Positions 1-9,116 of a DNA stretch of 52,851 nt are shown here, in pieces. The translations under genes were made by a program, and so were the position numbers. The notes beneath the pieces were generated by a model. The model was not told where the DNA came from. It made no database searches and saw only the letters and a program-made list of their open reading frames with translations. Every line of letters begins with the position of its first letter. Positions within the stretch are counted from its first letter, which is position 1. This DNA comes from Methanosarcina sp. Ant1. GTDB taxonomy: Archaea > Halobacteriota > Methanosarcinia > Methanosarcinales > Methanosarcinaceae. The stretch lies in assembly GCA_001714685.2 (NCBI GenBank), contig MDTP02000055.1:1-52851 (forward strand). The letters run 5' to 3'.

Positions 1-90
1 TCTCAACATTCAAGTCGGAAAATCACTATACGTGGTATTCGAAGTTGTGCATAAAATTCGTTAACCGATGACAAATGGACCTGAATCTGA

Positions 91-246
91 TTATTGATGC
101 TTCATTTTTGGAGGGGTTATTGATGCTTCATTTTTGGAGGGGTTATTGATGCTTCATTTTTGGAGGGGTTATTGATGCTTCATTTTTGGAGGGGTTATTG
201 ATGCTTCATTTTTGGAGGGGTTATTGATGCTTCATTTTTGGAGGGG
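91..246 (+). repeat. Six exact 26-bp tandem repeats
   Basis: Six consecutive identical 26-bp units start at 91, 117, 143, 169, 195 and 221. Each unit contains GATGCTTCATTTTTGGAGG followed by GGTTATT. That is nearly the leader of rpoH (742-767, GATGCTTTATTTTTGGAGG), so every unit carries a strong Shine-Dalgarno sequence. Each unit also spells the mini-ORF MLHFWRGY, whose TGA overlaps the next ATG by one base (TGATG). The last ORF runs to a TAA at 275-277. Copies are seen directly; any function is inference. Confidence 0.97.
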
Positions 247-325
247 TGACTGTCCGGGAAATCAGGGCGTTATTTAAAATTGGGGCAAAAGTTTCCATTT
301 ACCCGGGTCTGTGGAGAAATAACTC

Positions 326-361
326 GAATTTTTATTCTTACTTTTAAAAAAGTAAAAATTC
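326..361. terminator. AT-rich hairpin, possible terminator of an upstream gene
   Basis: GAATTTTTA at 326-334 is the reverse complement of TAAAAATTC at 353-361. An inner stem ACTTTT (340-345) pairs with AAAAGT (348-353). It lies between the 26-bp repeats and the tRNA promoter region, with no gene within reach in the window. It could end transcription from an upstream gene; it could also be a simple palindrome. Confidence 0.35.
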
Positions 362-477
362 TCGTACATATAGCTTTCTGGAAAGGTCGGAATTATTTTT
401 GTAGAAGTTCAACACGTAATAAATAAATTCATGTCAGATTCACAGGAGAACTAGGAAAAAAAGAGAGGCCACCATAA

Positions 478-490
478 ACTATTTATACAA
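478..490 (+). promoter_or_regulatory. TATA box upstream of the tRNA-Lys/rpoH region
   Basis: The AT-rich stretch at 478-490 contains TTTATA at 482-487, a good archaeal TATA element. A start site about 25 nt downstream would fall near 508-512. No comparable box is seen directly before the tRNA (577-605), so the tRNA may be processed from a longer transcript starting here. TTATAATTA at 494-502 is a second possibility. Confidence 0.4.
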
Positions 491-499
491 TAGTTATAA

Positions 500-576
500 T
501 TAGAGGGTTGCATCGGTGTAAGAGGTGCTCCCTAATGCAGCGGGGCAATAGGGTGGCGTACAAAACAAACCTCTAA
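500..576 (+). ncRNA. Candidate structured RNA or large inverted repeat before tRNA-Lys
   Basis: TTAGAGGGTTG at 500-510 pairs with CAAACCTCTAA at 566-576 (10 of 11 positions). Inside, CCCTA (530-534) pairs with TAGGG (549-553) and is extended by TGC/GCA. The block is richer in G and C than its surroundings, as folded RNAs are in AT-rich archaeal genomes. The TATA box at 482-487 predicts a start near 508-512, which would cut the outer stem, so a DNA-level inverted repeat cannot be excluded. I do not recognise a known RNA family. Confidence 0.35.
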
Positions 577-605
577 GGTGCAAAGAAAAGTGGAGATAAA
601 CAACT

Positions 606-682
606 GGGCCCGTAGCTCAGTCCGGCAGAGCGTCTGGCTTTTAACCAGACGGCCTAGGGTTCAAATCCCTACGGGCCCGCCA
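606..682 (+). tRNA. tRNA-Lys (anticodon TTT), CCA encoded
   Basis: The acceptor stem GGGCCCG (606-612) pairs perfectly with CGGGCCC (672-678). The D-arm is GCTC/GAGC, the anticodon stem TCTGG/CCAGA encloses loop CTTTTAA (anticodon TTT), and the T-arm TAGGG/CCCTA has loop TTCAAAT. The discriminator base is G at 679, and CCA at 680-682 is genome-encoded. No intron is present. A run of T at 735-740 may end the transcript. rpoH follows 85 bp downstream. Confidence 0.97.
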
Positions 683-767
683 TATTCTTAATCATACCCG
701 AGGAAAAGGCTATCCGCGGGAAATCTGACCATATTTTTTTAGATGCTTTATTTTTGGAGGAAATTAT

Positions 768-1004
768 TTGACAAAATTCAGCCTGCTCGACCATGAGTCG
801 GTCCCTAAACATGAAATTATGTCTGAGGGCGAGTTAAAGTCTGTTTTAAGCAAATTTTCTATTGAAAAGGAACAACTTCCGAAAATCAAGGTGCAAGACC
901 CTGTTAGTAAGGAAATAGGAGCTGCCCTCGGAGATGTAGTAAAAATCACAAGAAAAAGTCAAACTGCAGGGGAGGCAGATTATTATCGACTTGTGATCGA
1001 GTAA
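768..1004 (+). CDS. rpoH: DNA-directed RNA polymerase subunit H (RPB5 C-terminal-like)
   Basis: This 78-residue protein is the small archaeal RNA polymerase subunit H. It corresponds to the C-terminal assembly domain of eukaryotic RPB5 and sits on the lower jaw of the enzyme. The usual start of the family is present (LLDHESVPKHEIMS), as is the conserved core PKIKVQDPVSKEIGA with the C-terminal motif DYYRLV. Length is normal. Translation begins at TTG 768, placed 7 nt after the strong GGAGG at 756-760. It is the first gene of the polymerase cluster and is separated from rpoB2 by about 210 bp. The leader at 742-767 is nearly identical to the 26-bp repeats at 91-246. Confidence 0.95.
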   Translation: MTKFSLLDHESVPKHEIMSEGELKSVLSKFSIEKEQLPKIKVQDPVSKEIGAALGDVVKITRKSQTAGEADYYRLVIE

Positions 1005-1218
1005 GCGGAGGGGAAACGTAACCGTTTACAAGATCATAATTTTTTTCAAGGAATGTCTTTTTGAATCCCATGCACCATCGTAAGGAAATACTCAACGACT
1101 GCATACAGATCTGAAGTTCATAGCTTATCGATTTTCACTTTAATAAAGCAAAGAGGGTGCTATCATCACGTTAGACAGTAGTATACTATCGCAGGCTTAT
1201 TTTACACGGGACAAGATA

Positions 1219-2814
1219 GTGCAGCACCATATCGATTCATTTAATAAGTTTATCGATTACGGGCTGCAAAAGATCATAGACGAACAAAGAATTATAGAAA
1301 CTGACATTGAGGAGACCTATCTCAAACTCGGCAAGATCAGAGTAGAACATCCCGTGGTAAAAGAGGCAGACGGGGCAATCGAAAAGCTTTACCCAAATGA
1401 GGGAAGACTCAGAAACCTCTCATACTCAGGCCCTCTCTACCTGGAAATGAGTGTGGTAAAAGAGGGAATCGAGTCCGAGGTCATGGAAGCAAAGATTGGA
1501 CAGCTTCCGATTATGATTAAGTCCAAGATCTGCAACCTTCTGGGGCTTAGCGAGATTGAAAAAGTCCGCTATGGAGAAGATCCCCTTGATCCTGGGGGGT
1601 ACTTCATTATTGGCGGTACCGAAAGAGTGGTCATGACCCTTGAAGACCTCGCCCCGAACAAAATCCTTGTCGAGTATGGAGAAAGATACGGCGATGATAT
1701 CGAGGTTGCAAAAGTCTTCTCCCAGAAGCGCGGGTACAGGGCACTCGTAATCGTAGAAAGAGGGAGAAAGTCCTTGCTCGAAGTTTCTTTCCCTTCAATC
1801 TCAGGAAGAGTATTTTTTATTACCCTCATGAGGGCTCTTGGAATTGTAACTGATGAGGATATCGTAAACGCAGTTTCAAGTGATCCCGAAATTATCAAGT
1901 TCATGCTGGAAAATCTGGAAGAAGCAGAGGTCGAAACCCAGGAAGAAGCAATCGAGAAGATCGGGGCAAGGGTTGCTGCAGGGCAGGCCAAGGAATACCA
2001 GATAAAAAGAGCAAATTATGTCATTGACAGGTACCTTTTCCCTCATCTCGGAAATGATATGAGAGATAGACTCTCAAAGGCCCACTTCCTTGCAAGGATG
2101 GCTGAGTCCTGTTTCGAGCTGGCTCTTAAAAAGCGTTCAGAAGACGATAAAGACCACTATGCAAACAAAAGGCTGAAACTTGCAGGAGACCTGATGGAAG
2201 ACCTCTTTAGAGTATCTTTCAACAGGCTGGCAAGGGACATAAAGTACCAGCTCGAGCGCGCAAATATGCGGAACAGAGAACTGAACGTTGCTACAATAGT
2301 TCGTGCAGACGTCCTAACTGACCGCCTTCAGCACCCCCTGGCAACTGGAAACTGGGTTGGAGGAAGAACCGGTGTGTCTCAGCTTCTGGACAGGAACGAT
2401 TATATCTCCACTCTTTCTCACTTGCGCCGTGTAATTTCCCCCCTTTCCCGTGCCCAACCACACTTTGAGGCCAGAGACCTGCATGCAACCCAGTGGGGAA
2501 GGCTATGTCCTTCAGAAACCCCTGAAGGTCCGAATTGTGGCCTGGTGAAAAACTTTGCTGAGATGGTTGAGCTCTCTACAGGTGTAGAAGAGACAGAAGG
2601 CATGAAGAAAATACTCTATGACCTGAACGTCGAACGTGTGGTTGTAAAGGTGCCGGAAATCCCGGCCAGAATAAAAGAGATCTTACTTGACGAGTTCGGA
2701 GAAGAAATCATCGAGGAGTTTGAAGAAACTCCGGCAGCTGAAAGCAAATACAAAGATGAGGAATTCTACGATTATTCAGAAATGGACGATACCGGATCAA
2801 TTTTCGGTGATTAA
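1219..2814 (+). CDS. rpoB2: DNA-directed RNA polymerase subunit B'' (N-terminal half of beta)
   Basis: This is the N-terminal half of the split archaeal beta subunit, containing the protrusion, lobe and part of the fork. It ends in an acidic tail after about 531 residues. The conserved signature [19 protein letters not shown] lies near residue 428, and the family motif [15 protein letters not shown] opens the protein. GTG 1219 is the first canonical start, but it is probably not the real one. The same frame is open back to 1147 and encodes [18 protein letters not shown] (from 1171), which matches the conserved RpoB'' N-terminus. A good ribosome site (GAGGGTG, 1153-1159) lies just before it, yet there is no ATG, GTG or TTG in that stretch, only ATC, ATC, ACG and TTA. 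Initiation at a non-standard codon, a sequence error or a mutated TTG at 1171 are the options. rpoB1 follows after 14 bp. Confidence 0.95.
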   Translation: MQHHIDSFNKFIDYGLQKIIDEQRIIETDIEETYLKLGKIRVEHPVVKEADGAIEKLYPNEGRLRNLSYSGPLYLEMSVVKEGIESEVMEAKIGQLPIMIKSKICNLLGLSEIEKVRYGEDPLDPGGYFIIGGTERVVMTLEDLAPNKILVEYGERYGDDIEVAKVFSQKRGYRALVIVERGRKSLLEVSFPSISGRVFFITLMRALGIVTDEDIVNAVSSDPEIIKFMLENLEEAEVETQEEAIEKIGARVAAGQAKEYQIKRANYVIDRYLFPHLGNDMRDRLSKAHFLARMAESCFELALKKRSEDDKDHYANKRLKLAGDLMEDLFRVSFNRLARDIKYQLERANMRNRELNVATIVRADVLTDRLQHPLATGNWVGGRTGVSQLLDRNDYISTLSHLRRVISPLSRAQPHFEARDLHATQWGRLCPSETPEGPNCGLVKNFAEMVELSTGVEETEGMKKILYDLNVERVVVKVPEIPARIKEILLDEFGEEIIEEFEETPAAESKYKDEEFYDYSEMDDTGSIFGD

Positions 2815-2828
2815 GGGGTCGATGCCAG

Positions 2829-4643
2829 ATGACTAAAGCAAAAGTATTCATAAACGGGGAGCTTGTCGGGACCCATGATAACCCTGCTGAACTTGCGAGC
2901 GAACTCCGAAAAATGAGGCGCCAGGGGTTCATATCCAGGCAGGTCAACATAGCTCTTAACGACAGCACCAGAGAAGTAATTATAAACTCCGATATGGGCA
3001 GAGCAAGAAGGCCTCTGGTAGTTGTGGAAAACGGAGCTCTCAAGGTAACTGAAGAGCATATACAGAAACTCAGGAACAAGGAAATCAACTTTGATGATCT
3101 TGTAAAAGAAGGCTGTGTAGAGTATATGGATGCTGAAGAAGAGGAAAATGCCTACATTGCCCTCTACGAAGCTGATATTACCATCAGACACACTCACATG
3201 GAGATTGATCCCGAACTTATGCTCGGTATTTGCACAGGAATGGTCCCTTATCCGGAACACAATGCATCTCCGCGTAACACCATGGGTGCAGCCATGATCA
3301 AACAGTGTATCGGAGTTGCAACAGCAAATCAGAAGCTCAGACCCGATACCCGTGCCCACGTCCTTCACTACCCTCAAAAGGCACTCACAAAGACAAGAAC
3401 CTCTGAGGCAATAGGTTTTGATGACAGGCCTGCAGGGCAGAACTTCGTGGTCGCAATTCTTTCCTATGAAGGGTATAACATTGAAGATGCCCTGATTTTC
3501 AACAAAGGTTCAATCGAAAGAGGGCTCGGGAGAAGTCACTTCCTCAGGACTTTTGAGGGAGAAGAAAGGAGGTATCCGGGAGGGCAGGAAGACAAGTTCG
3601 AAATTCCTGACTCCGAATACCGTGGATCCCGCAGCGCTGACGCATACGCAAATCTGGATACCGACGGACTTGTAAATCCTGAAACTCCGGTTGGACCTAA
3701 CGATGTACTGATCGGAAAGACCAGTCCCCCAAGATTCCTTGAAGAACCTACGGACTTTGGAATTGCAGTCGAGCAGAGGAGAGAAAGCTCGATTACCATG
3801 AGGTCTAATGAAACAGGGGTCGTAGATACCATCATTCTCACAGAATCCATTAACGGGACCCGTCTTGCCAAGGTAAAGGTAAGAGACGAAAGGATTCCTG
3901 ACATAGGCGATAAATTCGCTTCCAGGCACGGGCAAAAAGGAGTTATTGGACTGAAGGTTCCGATTGCGGATATGCCTTTTACTGAATCGGGCCTGACTCC
4001 GGACCTTATGATTAATCCGCACGCAATTCCATCACGTATGACTGTAGGGCATGTACTGGAAATGATCGGCGGAAAAGTAGGTTCCATGGAAGGCAGAAGA
4101 GTAAACGCAACAGCTTTCTCAGGAGAAAATGAAGATGACCTGAGGGAAGCCCTGAAAAAGCACGGCTTCGCCCACACCGGAAAAGAAGTTTTCTATGATG
4201 GGGCAACAGGCAGGATGATCCCTGCAGACGTTTTCATTGGTGTGATCCTTTACCAGAAACTGCACCACATGGTCACCTCCAAAATGCATGCCAGGTCACG
4301 CGGTCCGGTACAGGTGCTTACTCGCCAGCCAACCGAAGGTCGAGCCAGGGAAGGCGGTCTCAGGTTCGGTGAAATGGAACGTGATGTGCTGGTAGGACAC
4401 GGAGCAGCCATGTCTTTAAAAGAGAGGTTGCTGGACGAGTCTGACAAAGTGGTGGAACTTGTCTGCTCTCACTGTGGAATGATTGCAACATTTGACAAGC
4501 AGCGAAGCGTCTCTTTCTGTTCTGCCTGCGGGGCTGACACGGACATATATCCGGTAGAAATGAGCTATGCTTTCAAGTTGCTGCTGGACGAAATCAAATC
4601 TCTGGGAGTTGCTCCCAGGCTTAATCTTGAAGATGCAGTGTGA
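2829..4643 (+). CDS. rpoB1: DNA-directed RNA polymerase subunit B' (C-terminal half of beta)
   Basis: This 604-residue protein is the C-terminal half of the split beta subunit. It completes the wall, hybrid-binding region, clamp and anchor around the active centre. The conserved [18 protein letters not shown] segment lies near residue 214, and the catalytic-core motif [13 protein letters not shown] near residue 361. A zinc ribbon (CSHC, CSAC) lies at about residues 544-570, as in the family. Start ATG 2829 follows the rpoB2 stop by 14 bp. The gene overlaps nothing and precedes rpoA1 with a 9-bp gap, consistent with a single transcript and equal production of polymerase subunits. Confidence 0.97.
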   Translation: MTKAKVFINGELVGTHDNPAELASELRKMRRQGFISRQVNIALNDSTREVIINSDMGRARRPLVVVENGALKVTEEHIQKLRNKEINFDDLVKEGCVEYMDAEEEENAYIALYEADITIRHTHMEIDPELMLGICTGMVPYPEHNASPRNTMGAAMIKQCIGVATANQKLRPDTRAHVLHYPQKALTKTRTSEAIGFDDRPAGQNFVVAILSYEGYNIEDALIFNKGSIERGLGRSHFLRTFEGEERRYPGGQEDKFEIPDSEYRGSRSADAYANLDTDGLVNPETPVGPNDVLIGKTSPPRFLEEPTDFGIAVEQRRESSITMRSNETGVVDTIILTESINGTRLAKVKVRDERIPDIGDKFASRHGQKGVIGLKVPIADMPFTESGLTPDLMINPHAIPSRMTVGHVLEMIGGKVGSMEGRRVNATAFSGENEDDLREALKKHGFAHTGKEVFYDGATGRMIPADVFIGVILYQKLHHMVTSKMHARSRGPVQVLTRQPTEGRAREGGLRFGEMERDVLVGHGAAMSLKERLLDESDKVVELVCSHCGMIATFDKQRSVSFCSACGADTDIYPVEMSYAFKLLLDEIKSLGVAPRLNLEDAV

Positions 4644-4651
4644 GGTGGAAG

Positions 4652-7294
4652 ATGGCAAACGTACCTCCGATTCCGAAAAGAATTGCTTCTATTAAATTCG
4701 GGTTACTGTCCCCAAAAGAGATCCGTAAGATGAGTTCAACGCCCATTATCACGGCCGACACTTATGATGATGACGGATTTCCAATTGACATGGGGCTTAT
4801 GGACACAAAACTCGGGGTTATTGACCCCGGGCTTCGCTGCAAGACCTGTTCTGGTCGGGCAGGTGAGTGTCCAGGACACTTCGGGCATATTGAACTTGTT
4901 GCCCCTGTAGTCCACGTTGGCTTCAACAAAGTGATCAGAAAGCTCCTTCGGGCAACCTGCAGGAAATGCAGTCGGATTCTGCTTGAACCCGTCCAGAAAC
5001 AGAAGGTCCTAGGTCAGCTTTCAGGCATTGAGGAAATCGGACACATGCCCGATGACCTTATCAACGAGGCTTATAAGGAAGCCAGTAAAGTAAAGACCTG
5101 TCCTTACTGCAATGAGGAACAGCTCGACATTAAATTCGAAAAACCCACCGAATATCTTGAAAACGGGGAAAAATTGACCCCTACCGAGATAAGGGATCGC
5201 TTCGAGAATATCCCTGATGAGGATATAACAGTTATCGGAATGGACCCGAAGAACGCAAGGCCTGAGTGGATGATCCTTACCGTCCTGCCGGTGCCTCCTG
5301 TCACAGTTCGCCCCTCAATTACCCTTGAATCCGGGCAGCGCAGTGAAGACGACCTGACACATAAGCTGGTAGATATTATCAGGATCAACCAGCGTTTCCA
5401 GGAGAACAGGGAAGCTGGTGCCCCTCAACTCATCATTGAGGACCTCTGGGAACTCCTTCAGTATCACGTTACTACATTCTTTGACAACTCTGTCTCAGGG
5501 ATACCCCCTGCAAGGCATAGATCAGGCAGACCTTTGAAGACCCTTTCCCAGCGTTTGAAGGGTAAAGAAGGGAGGTTTAGAGGAAGCCTGTCAGGTAAAC
5601 GTGTAAACTTCTCTGCCCGTACCGTGATCTCTCCGGACCCGAACTTGAGCATTAATGAAGTAGGAGTCCCCATGCCCATTGCACGGATCCTGACAATGCC
5701 GTGTATAGTGACGCCAAGAAATGTCGAACGGCTTAAAGTCTTTGTGCGTAATGGAGAGGATATCCACCCGGGAGCAAACTACGTGCTGCGTTCTGACGGC
5801 AGGCGCATAAAGGTAACCAATGTAAACAAAGACGACCTTGCCGAAAAGCTGGAATTCGGATGGGTAGTGGAGCGCCAGTTGAAGGATGGAGATATAGTGC
5901 TCTTTAACAGGCAGCCGTCTCTGCACAAAATGAGTATCATGGCTCACTCTGTTAAGGTTCTGCCTAACAAGACTTTCAGGCTGAACCCGGCAGTATGTCC
6001 TCCATACAACGCTGACTTTGATGGGGACGAAATGAACATGCATGCCTTGCAGACTGAAGAGTCCAGGGCTGAAGCAAAGATCCTTATGATGGTTCAGGAA
6101 AACATCCTCTCCCCACGTTTCGGTGGTCCCATTATTGGAGGAATCCACGACCATATATCAGGGCTTTTCCTGCTGACCCGTTTTGAAAATCACATATCCA
6201 GTCACGAAGCTTACGACATTCTCCGGAAAAGTAGAGCCCGCAATTTGCCCAAGCCTACAGGTTACGATGACGACGGAAAGCCCTACTGGACAGGAAAACA
6301 GATATTCAGCCAGATCCTGCCCGAAAACCTGAATGTACAGTTCTCAGCCCAGGTCTGCGCACACTGTGACACCTGCAAGAAAGAAGGGTGTCCGAACGAT
6401 GCCTATGTGGTAATCCGGAACGGGGTGCTACTTATGGGCACAATAGACGAAGCAGCTATTGGGGCATTCAAAGGGAAAATCCAGGACCGTATTATCAAAG
6501 AAATAGGGCCTGAGGCTGGATGCAGCTTCATAGACGATATGACCAAGCTTGCAATTCGGGCGATAATGCGAACAGGCCTGAGTTTCGGAATAGCTGACGA
6601 AGATATTCCAAAAGAAGCTAGGATCCAGATCAATGAGGTTCTTGGCAAAGCCGAAGAAGCCGTGCAGAAACTTATCAGATCTTACCAGAATAAGGAACTT
6701 GAATCCCTACCTGGCAGGACACTTGATGAGACAATTGAAATGAGCATCATGCAGAAGCTTGGGAAGGCCAGAGACGAGACAGGAGGAATTGCAGACAGCC
6801 ATATGGGGCTCGAAAACTCGGCAGTTATCATGGCTCGCTCTGGAGCCAGGGGTTCCATCCTGAACCTTACTCAGATGGCAGCCTGTGTCGGCCAGCAGGC
6901 GGTGCGTGGGGAACGTATTCGCAGAGGATATGGAGGCAGAACTTTGCCTCATTTCGAAAAGGGAGACCTTGGATCGGATGCCCATGGATTCGTAAAGGCA
7001 AGCTATAAGAGTGGATTGAGTCCGACTGAATACTTCTTCCATGCAATCGGTGGTCGGGAAGGGCTTGTGGACACTGCGGTCAGGACATCCCAGTCAGGCT
7101 ACCTGCAGAGGAGACTTGTCAATGCCTTACAGGACCTGGAAGTCCAGTATGACCTTACAGTCAGGGATACTAGAGGTGTACTTGTACAATTTAAATACGG
7201 AGAAGATGGGATTAACCCCACAAAAAGTGACTTCAGTAAACCTGATACTATCCACAGGATTGTTAGTTCCGTAATAAACAAAGAGGTGGCCTGA
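4652..7294 (+). CDS. rpoA1: DNA-directed RNA polymerase subunit A' (N-terminal part of beta')
   Basis: This 880-residue protein forms the clamp and active site of archaeal RNA polymerase. The universal Mg-binding motif NADFDGDEMNMH is at about residue 453. The N-terminal zinc site (CKTCSGRAGECPGHFGH) is near residue 63, with further pairs CRKC and CPYC. An additional Cys cluster, CAHCDTCKKEGC, lies near residue 568. ATG 4652 is chosen over the in-frame GTG 4640 because GAGGTGG (4642-4648) is the ribosome site just upstream and the archaeal protein begins close to this position. The stop TGA overlaps the ATG of rpoA2 by one base, indicating coupled translation. Confidence 0.96.
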   Translation: MANVPPIPKRIASIKFGLLSPKEIRKMSSTPIITADTYDDDGFPIDMGLMDTKLGVIDPGLRCKTCSGRAGECPGHFGHIELVAPVVHVGFNKVIRKLLRATCRKCSRILLEPVQKQKVLGQLSGIEEIGHMPDDLINEAYKEASKVKTCPYCNEEQLDIKFEKPTEYLENGEKLTPTEIRDRFENIPDEDITVIGMDPKNARPEWMILTVLPVPPVTVRPSITLESGQRSEDDLTHKLVDIIRINQRFQENREAGAPQLIIEDLWELLQYHVTTFFDNSVSGIPPARHRSGRPLKTLSQRLKGKEGRFRGSLSGKRVNFSARTVISPDPNLSINEVGVPMPIARILTMPCIVTPRNVERLKVFVRNGEDIHPGANYVLRSDGRRIKVTNVNKDDLAEKLEFGWVVERQLKDGDIVLFNRQPSLHKMSIMAHSVKVLPNKTFRLNPAVCPPYNADFDGDEMNMHALQTEESRAEAKILMMVQENILSPRFGGPIIGGIHDHISGLFLLTRFENHISSHEAYDILRKSRARNLPKPTGYDDDGKPYWTGKQIFSQILPENLNVQFSAQVCAHCDTCKKEGCPNDAYVVIRNGVLLMGTIDEAAIGAFKGKIQDRIIKEIGPEAGCSFIDDMTKLAIRAIMRTGLSFGIADEDIPKEARIQINEVLGKAEEAVQKLIRSYQNKELESLPGRTLDETIEMSIMQKLGKARDETGGIADSHMGLENSAVIMARSGARGSILNLTQMAACVGQQAVRGERIRRGYGGRTLPHFEKGDLGSDAHGFVKASYKSGLSPTEYFFHAIGGREGLVDTAVRTSQSGYLQRRLVNALQDLEVQYDLTVRDTRGVLVQFKYGEDGINPTKSDFSKPDTIHRIVSSVINKEVA

Positions 7295-8478
7295 TGAGTA
7301 TCAGCGAAGCTACGATCGATAGCATGATAAAAGACCTGCCTTTTCCTTCGAATGTTCTTAAAGCTCTCAAGGAAGATGTAATCAAAGCCGGAGTGAGCAA
7401 GAAGGAAATGGAAGAGATTATAGAAAAGATAATGGAAGAATATGAGGTCTCATGCATGGAGCCCTGTGACGCTGCGGGAGTGATTGCAGCCCAGTCCATA
7501 GGGGAGCCGGGCACCCAGATGACAATGCGTACCTTCCACTACGCAGGTGTGGCCGAGATTAACGTTACTCTTGGTCTGCCCCGCCTTATAGAAATAGTGG
7601 ATGCCCGGAAAATTCCGAGCACTCCGATGATGACAATTGCCCTCTCCAAAGAGCATCCTGAAGACTTCGCTTACGACAGGGAAAAAACCAGAGCCCTTGC
7701 CTGGGAAATTGAAGCGACAAAAATCGACCATATCGCTGACGTGACAACTGACCTCTCCCAGATGAAACTGATAATAGACCTGCACGAAAAAGCAATGGAA
7801 GGCAGGAACATTACTATAGAACAGGTAAAGGAGAAATTTAACGAAGAACTGAACGTAATGGTCACTATCTCCCCTGATATAGATAATCAGATTATCATCG
7901 CCCCAGGAGAACCCTCTTACAGGGAACTCCTCCAGCTTGCAAAAAGTATCCACATTGTCACCCTGAAAGGGATAGAAGGAATCAAGCGAGTGGTGGTCCG
8001 GAAGGAAGGGGAGGAGTACACCCTCTATACTGAAGGCTCGGCTCTGCGTGATGTGTTTCAGTTCGAAGGAGTGGACAAGACAAGGACCAGCACAAATAAT
8101 ATCAATGAGATTTACGAAGTGTTGGGAGTCGAAGCTGCAAGAAATTCAATTATCAAGGAAGCCACAGATACCCTGCGCGAACAGGGTCTTACCGTAGATA
8201 TCCGACATATCATGCTCGTGGCAGACCTCATGACCTGCGACGGAGAAGTGAAGCAGATCGGAAGACATGGAATCTCAGGTGAAAAGGCCAGCGTATTTGC
8301 ACGCGCAGCTTTCGAAGTGACTGTCAACCATCTGCTGGATGCAGGCATGCGCGGAGATGTGGATAAGCTGGAGGGTGTCACAGAAAATATCATTGTTGGT
8401 CAACCTATTAGAATGGGTACAGGCGACGTGCACCTTATAAGCAGAAGGAAAGAGGAAATAGAAGTAGCCGAGGAGTGA
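7294..8478 (+). CDS. rpoA2: DNA-directed RNA polymerase subunit A'' (C-terminal part of beta')
   Basis: This 394-residue protein supplies the trigger loop, jaw and cleft of archaeal RNA polymerase, completing the largest subunit together with A'. The trigger-loop/bridge region motif GEPGTQMTMRTFHYAGVAE begins near residue 70. The C-terminal cleft segment (GDVHLIS) is present and length is normal. ATG 7294 overlaps the rpoA1 TGA, and GAGGTGG just before it serves as ribosome site. It is the last polymerase subunit gene of the cluster; the ribosomal genes start after about 320 bp with their own promoter-like sequence. Confidence 0.96.
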   Translation: MSISEATIDSMIKDLPFPSNVLKALKEDVIKAGVSKKEMEEIIEKIMEEYEVSCMEPCDAAGVIAAQSIGEPGTQMTMRTFHYAGVAEINVTLGLPRLIEIVDARKIPSTPMMTIALSKEHPEDFAYDREKTRALAWEIEATKIDHIADVTTDLSQMKLIIDLHEKAMEGRNITIEQVKEKFNEELNVMVTISPDIDNQIIIAPGEPSYRELLQLAKSIHIVTLKGIEGIKRVVVRKEGEEYTLYTEGSALRDVFQFEGVDKTRTSTNNINEIYEVLGVEAARNSIIKEATDTLREQGLTVDIRHIMLVADLMTCDGEVKQIGRHGISGEKASVFARAAFEVTVNHLLDAGMRGDVDKLEGVTENIIVGQPIRMGTGDVHLISRRKEEIEVAEE

Positions 8479-8728
8479 AGGCTTCAAGATAAGAGCCTGT
8501 GCTCCCTAACCTATAATTATTTAAATGTTTAACCTGATAGAAAACCGCTTCAGGTATGAATAACCTTTATGACACTCACCAAATCCTGCTGCAGAAACTT
8601 AAGTCCGCGAGGCTCATAACCAGAAAATTGATATAATGCATCAGGTATTTAGAGTACCATATACATGCCAGCCTGGATATCTTTGTCTAAAAAAAGCTAG
8701 AGTGGATGAGCTATTTGAGATAAAGCCG
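8479..8728 (+). promoter_or_regulatory. rpoA2-rpl30e spacer with a promoter candidate
   Basis: CTATAATTATTTAAATG around 8511-8527 holds TATA-like elements, predicting a start near 8540-8550 for the rpl30e group. A 26-codon ORF at 8556-8636 (MNNLYDTHQILL...) has no ribosome site and is probably chance. The stretch 8707-8742 is an imperfect copy of the rpl30e start region (8777-8813). I see nothing else. Confidence 0.4.
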
Positions 8729-8800
8729 GTGAAAATGAAGATCAGGCAGGCAAAAAGAAAAAAGTGGCTCCGTAGAAGAGCTAATTTGAGACAGAGTTGA
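8729..8800 (+). CDS. Possible 23-codon very basic peptide (L41e-like?) coupled to rpl30e
   Basis: A short ORF from GTG 8729 (or ATG 8735) encodes [14 protein letters not shown] followed by RRRANLRQS. Ten of the last 21 residues are Lys or Arg, and the TGA (8798-8800) overlaps the rpl30e ATG at 8800. Size and composition recall ribosomal protein eL41, a basic helix of about 25 residues, and the TGATG overlap is typical of coupled genes. Against it, the ribosome site is weak. Also, the first codons arise from an imperfect duplication of the rpl30e start (8707-8742 versus 8777-8813), so the ORF may be a by-product. Confidence 0.4.
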   Translation: MKMKIRQAKRKKWLRRRANLRQS

Positions 8801-9096
8801 TGAAAATGAAGATTAATGTTGATAAATCTCTTATCAAGGCTGTGAAAACAGGAAAAGTAATCTTTGGAGCCAATCGGACCGTGGATACAGCAGCAAAAGG
8901 CTCTGCAAAAATGGTAGTTCTGGCATCAAACTGCCCCGAAGATATTAAAAAGAAAGTTCAGGCAACAAATGTTCCAATTCTGGAATATGAAGGCACAAGT
9001 GTAGAACTCGGGCCCGCTTGCGGAAAGCCCTTTACGATTGCAGCCATGGCAATCCTCGACGTAGGAGAATCGGATATCCTGGCAGCTACAGTTTAA
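8800..9096 (+). CDS. rpl30e: 50S ribosomal protein L30e
   Basis: This 98-residue protein belongs to the L7Ae/L30e RNA-binding fold. It carries family signatures [18 protein letters not shown] near the start, LVVLASNCP-like [12 protein letters not shown], and the strongly conserved [16 protein letters not shown] at about residues 61-76. It binds large-subunit rRNA. ATG 8800 is preferred over TTG 8797; ATG 8806 is also possible. The gene is followed after 20 bp by the NusA-like gene, the normal archaeal order rpoA2-rpl30e-nusA-rps12-rps7. Confidence 0.94.
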   Translation: MKMKINVDKSLIKAVKTGKVIFGANRTVDTAAKGSAKMVVLASNCPEDIKKKVQATNVPILEYEGTSVELGPACGKPFTIAAMAILDVGESDILAATV

Positions 9097-9116
9097 TAAA
9101 AGGAGTTGGCAACGTC

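Noticed and set aside
91-246. CRISPR array
   Set aside because: Units are directly adjacent without spacers, and there are no cas genes; it is a simple tandem repeat.
1569-1991. Open frame of about 140 codons on the minus strand
   Set aside because: It lies entirely inside rpoB2 on the opposite strand, with no ribosome site or known family; it is a by-product of codon use in the real gene.
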